From Clostridiales bacterium (GTDB lineage Bacteria; Bacillota; Clostridia; Christensenellales; JAISNN01): 64,000 bases of DNA. Position numbers and translations under genes: made by a program. Below the pieces are notes generated by a model. That model had not been told where the DNA came from. It did not search any database and saw nothing but the letters and a program-made list of their open reading frames with translations. The stretch lies in the NCBI GenBank assembly GCA_031276195.1, contig JAISNN010000014.1, positions 1-64,000 on the forward strand, in the 5' to 3' direction. This document shows, piece by piece, positions 62,759 to 64,000 of this stretch; the stretch's first letter is position 1, and each line of letters starts with the position of its first letter.

Positions 62759-64000
62759 ATGAAAAAATATCTCGGCGAAATGATCTCGTCCTTGCAAAAA
62801 CTAATCTCGTTCAACAGCGTAGCGGGCAAAAAAACCGCGGGCGCGCCCTTCGGAAAAGCCGTCGGACAAGCGCTCGGCTTTACCCTCGCGCTCTCAAAAA
62901 GTCTGGGCTTCTCCGTCAAAAATCTCGACGGGTTTTCGGGATACGCCGAAACGGGGCTAAAAGACGGGAAAGTCTTCGCCGTTTTGTGCCATCTCGACGT
63001 CGTGCCGTTCAACCGCGCCGATTGGAAACACGATCCGCTCGGCGGCGAAATCGACGGCGGAAAACTCTATGGACGCGGAGCGTTGGACGACAAAGGCCCC
63101 ACGGTCGCCGCCCTCTACGCCGTCAAAAAACTTCTCGACGAAGGCTTTGAATTTCATAAAAAAGTGCGCTTTATTTTCGGGCTGGACGAAGAAGGCGGCA
63201 AGTGGAAAAGTATGGACTACTATCTCGAAAAAGAGGGTATGCCCGAAATCGGAATCGCGCCCGACGCGGATTTTCCCGTCATCAACTCCGAGATGGGAAA
63301 GGTGAACTTTGTCCTGAAAATGAAAATTCCTAAGGATTGCAAAGTCGTCGAATTCGGCGCGGGAACGCGCCCGAATATCGTCCCCGACTCCGCTTACTTT
63401 ATCGCAAGAAACGAAAATGGATTGGAAGATGCGGCAAAAAAATGCGGGCTGACCGTCGAAAAAATTTATAAGGCTGATAAAGACGCGGGGAGAAACTTTT
63501 TAACAAAAAGTTTTCTCCACGCCCCCTCTTCAAAAACTTTTAACGAAAATCCGCGGATCTATACCGCGGATTCAAGTCAAAATATTAACGCCGAATCTTG
63601 CGGAAATACACAAGTTGAAAATGCAGAAAACGGCGAAAAAACGCAGGTCTATACCGCGAATTTATGCGAAAAGACTAATATTGAATATTGCAAAAACGCG
63701 CAAGGCGAAACCGTCGGAAATATCGAAAAAACGCAGGTCTATACCGCGAATTTAGGCGAAAAGACTAATATTGAATATTGCGGAAATACACAAGGTAAAA
63801 ATGCAAAAAACGGCGAGAAAACGCAGTACTATACCGCGGAAAATATAGAGTTTTTAAAGATTTCCGCAGTCGGAAAGGCGGCTCACGGAGCGCACCCCGA
63901 ACAAGGCGAAAACGCCGCGGTAACCCTTTTGAAATTCTTAAATTCACGCGGTATAGAACCGTTTTTTTCTCTCTATACTCTCCTTTCCGACTATAACGGA
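62759..64000 (+). CDS. M20 dipeptidase, PepV/Sapep type, partial, with repeat insertion
   Basis: The gene runs off the right edge; 414 codons are visible. RBS AAAGGAG lies before ATG 62759. Zinc-site motifs are complete: CHLDVVP (H-x-D), GRGALDDKGP (bridging Asp), GLDEEGGKW (Glu pair) and PDADFPV. The enzyme cleaves dipeptides in the cytoplasm. Normal PepV goes from the lid region directly to a strand like K-I-S-A-V-G-K-x-x-H-G, here reached at residue about 365. Residues about 242-360 are an extra segment: NFLTKSFL...SSKTF, then three units of about 30 residues beginning EKTQVYTAN. The frame stays open through it. Confidence 0.88.
   Translation, partial: MKKYLGEMISSLQKLISFNSVAGKKTAGAPFGKAVGQALGFTLALSKSLGFSVKNLDGFSGYAETGLKDGKVFAVLCHLDVVPFNRADWKHDPLGGEIDGGKLYGRGALDDKGPTVAALYAVKKLLDEGFEFHKKVRFIFGLDEEGGKWKSMDYYLEKEGMPEIGIAPDADFPVINSEMGKVNFVLKMKIPKDCKVVEFGAGTRPNIVPDSAYFIARNENGLEDAAKKCGLTVEKIYKADKDAGRNFLTKSFLHAPSSKTFNENPRIYTADSSQNINAESCGNTQVENAENGEKTQVYTANLCEKTNIEYCKNAQGETVGNIEKTQVYTANLGEKTNIEYCGNTQGKNAKNGEKTQYYTAENIEFLKISAVGKAAHGAHPEQGENAAVTLLKFLNSRGIEPFFSLYTLLSDYNG
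63485..63840. repeat. Family B and C elements inside the dipeptidase gene
   Basis: A family B copy (AAACTTTTTAACAAAAAGTTTT, 63494-63515, with the tail CTTCAAAAACTTTTAACGAA) is followed by CCGCGGATCTATACCGCGG at about 63551 and by GGTCTATACCGCG units at about 63645 and 63735 (90-bp step), and TACTATACCGCGG at about 63827. All are read in one open frame. Confidence 0.9.

Overview
The window looks like chromosomal DNA of an uncultured, single-membrane, low-to-moderate-GC Firmicute of the Clostridia type. This is inferred from gene content: a rplGB-like/rpsL/rpsG/fusA/tuf block, dnaX, ybaB, a SigH-type sigma factor close to rlmB, CvpA, an M29 aminopeptidase, GPH sugar transport, several lipobox-bearing lipoproteins and no outer-membrane genes. 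I cannot name the species.

Layout. 1-8.2 kb: a long palindrome, a TauE-like protein, a 1789-residue lipoprotein and a GPH sugar symporter. 8.2-18.4 kb: a metallophosphoesterase with a duplicated 3' end, ybaB and dnaX separated by a 43/44-bp tandem array, an alpha-CTD-like/WG-repeat protein, gap, and a nitrilase-fold protein without catalytic Glu and Cys. 18.4-25.2 kb: a small XRE regulator facing a lipoprotein promoter with two matching dyads, an M23 peptidase, a ComF-like protein, and an AT-rich protease cluster. 25.4-33.5 kb: a 1662-residue YDG-repeat surface protein, hicAB, a 52-residue ORF and two tRNAs. 33.9-43.2 kb: a membrane protein, a dGTPase-like HD protein, a DtxR/MntR regulator and the translation operon (minus strand) with its own promoter and terminator. 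43.2-51.8 kb: a disrupted island with a truncated HtrA-like gene and a MITE-like element, then CvpA, M29 peptidase, surface proteins, a PI-PLC-like protein and rlmH. 52.2-64 kb: two CPBP protease paralogues, Fe-ADH, an ApgM-type phosphoglycerate mutase, sigma factor, rlmB, radC, and a PepV-like dipeptidase running off the right edge.

The striking property is repeat load. At least three families recur: (A) a ~37-bp GC-rich element containing CCCCTCC-CAC-GGAGGGG; (B) an element with an AAAACTTTTT/AAAAAGTTTT stem followed by a CTTTCAAAAACTTTTAGTAA-like tail; (C) a 15-17-bp palindrome close to CGCGGTAC-T-GTACCGCG. Most intergenic gaps also hold tandem arrays with 22-, 34-, 38-41-, 43-44-, 80-, 88- or 103-bp periods. 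Family C, and once family B, also occur inside open reading frames (dnaX, the ApgM-like mutase, one CPBP protease, the PepV-like gene, possibly radC), where they are read in frame as short peptides such as RGTVPQK or GGIVPQNL. Coding arrays have periods divisible by three (21, 45, 90 bp), unlike several non-coding ones. This resembles in principle the Rickettsia palindromic elements that enter proteins in frame, and it is the best candidate here for something undescribed.

All calls come from reading the sequence and remembered family motifs; no database search, structure prediction or folding energy was computed.
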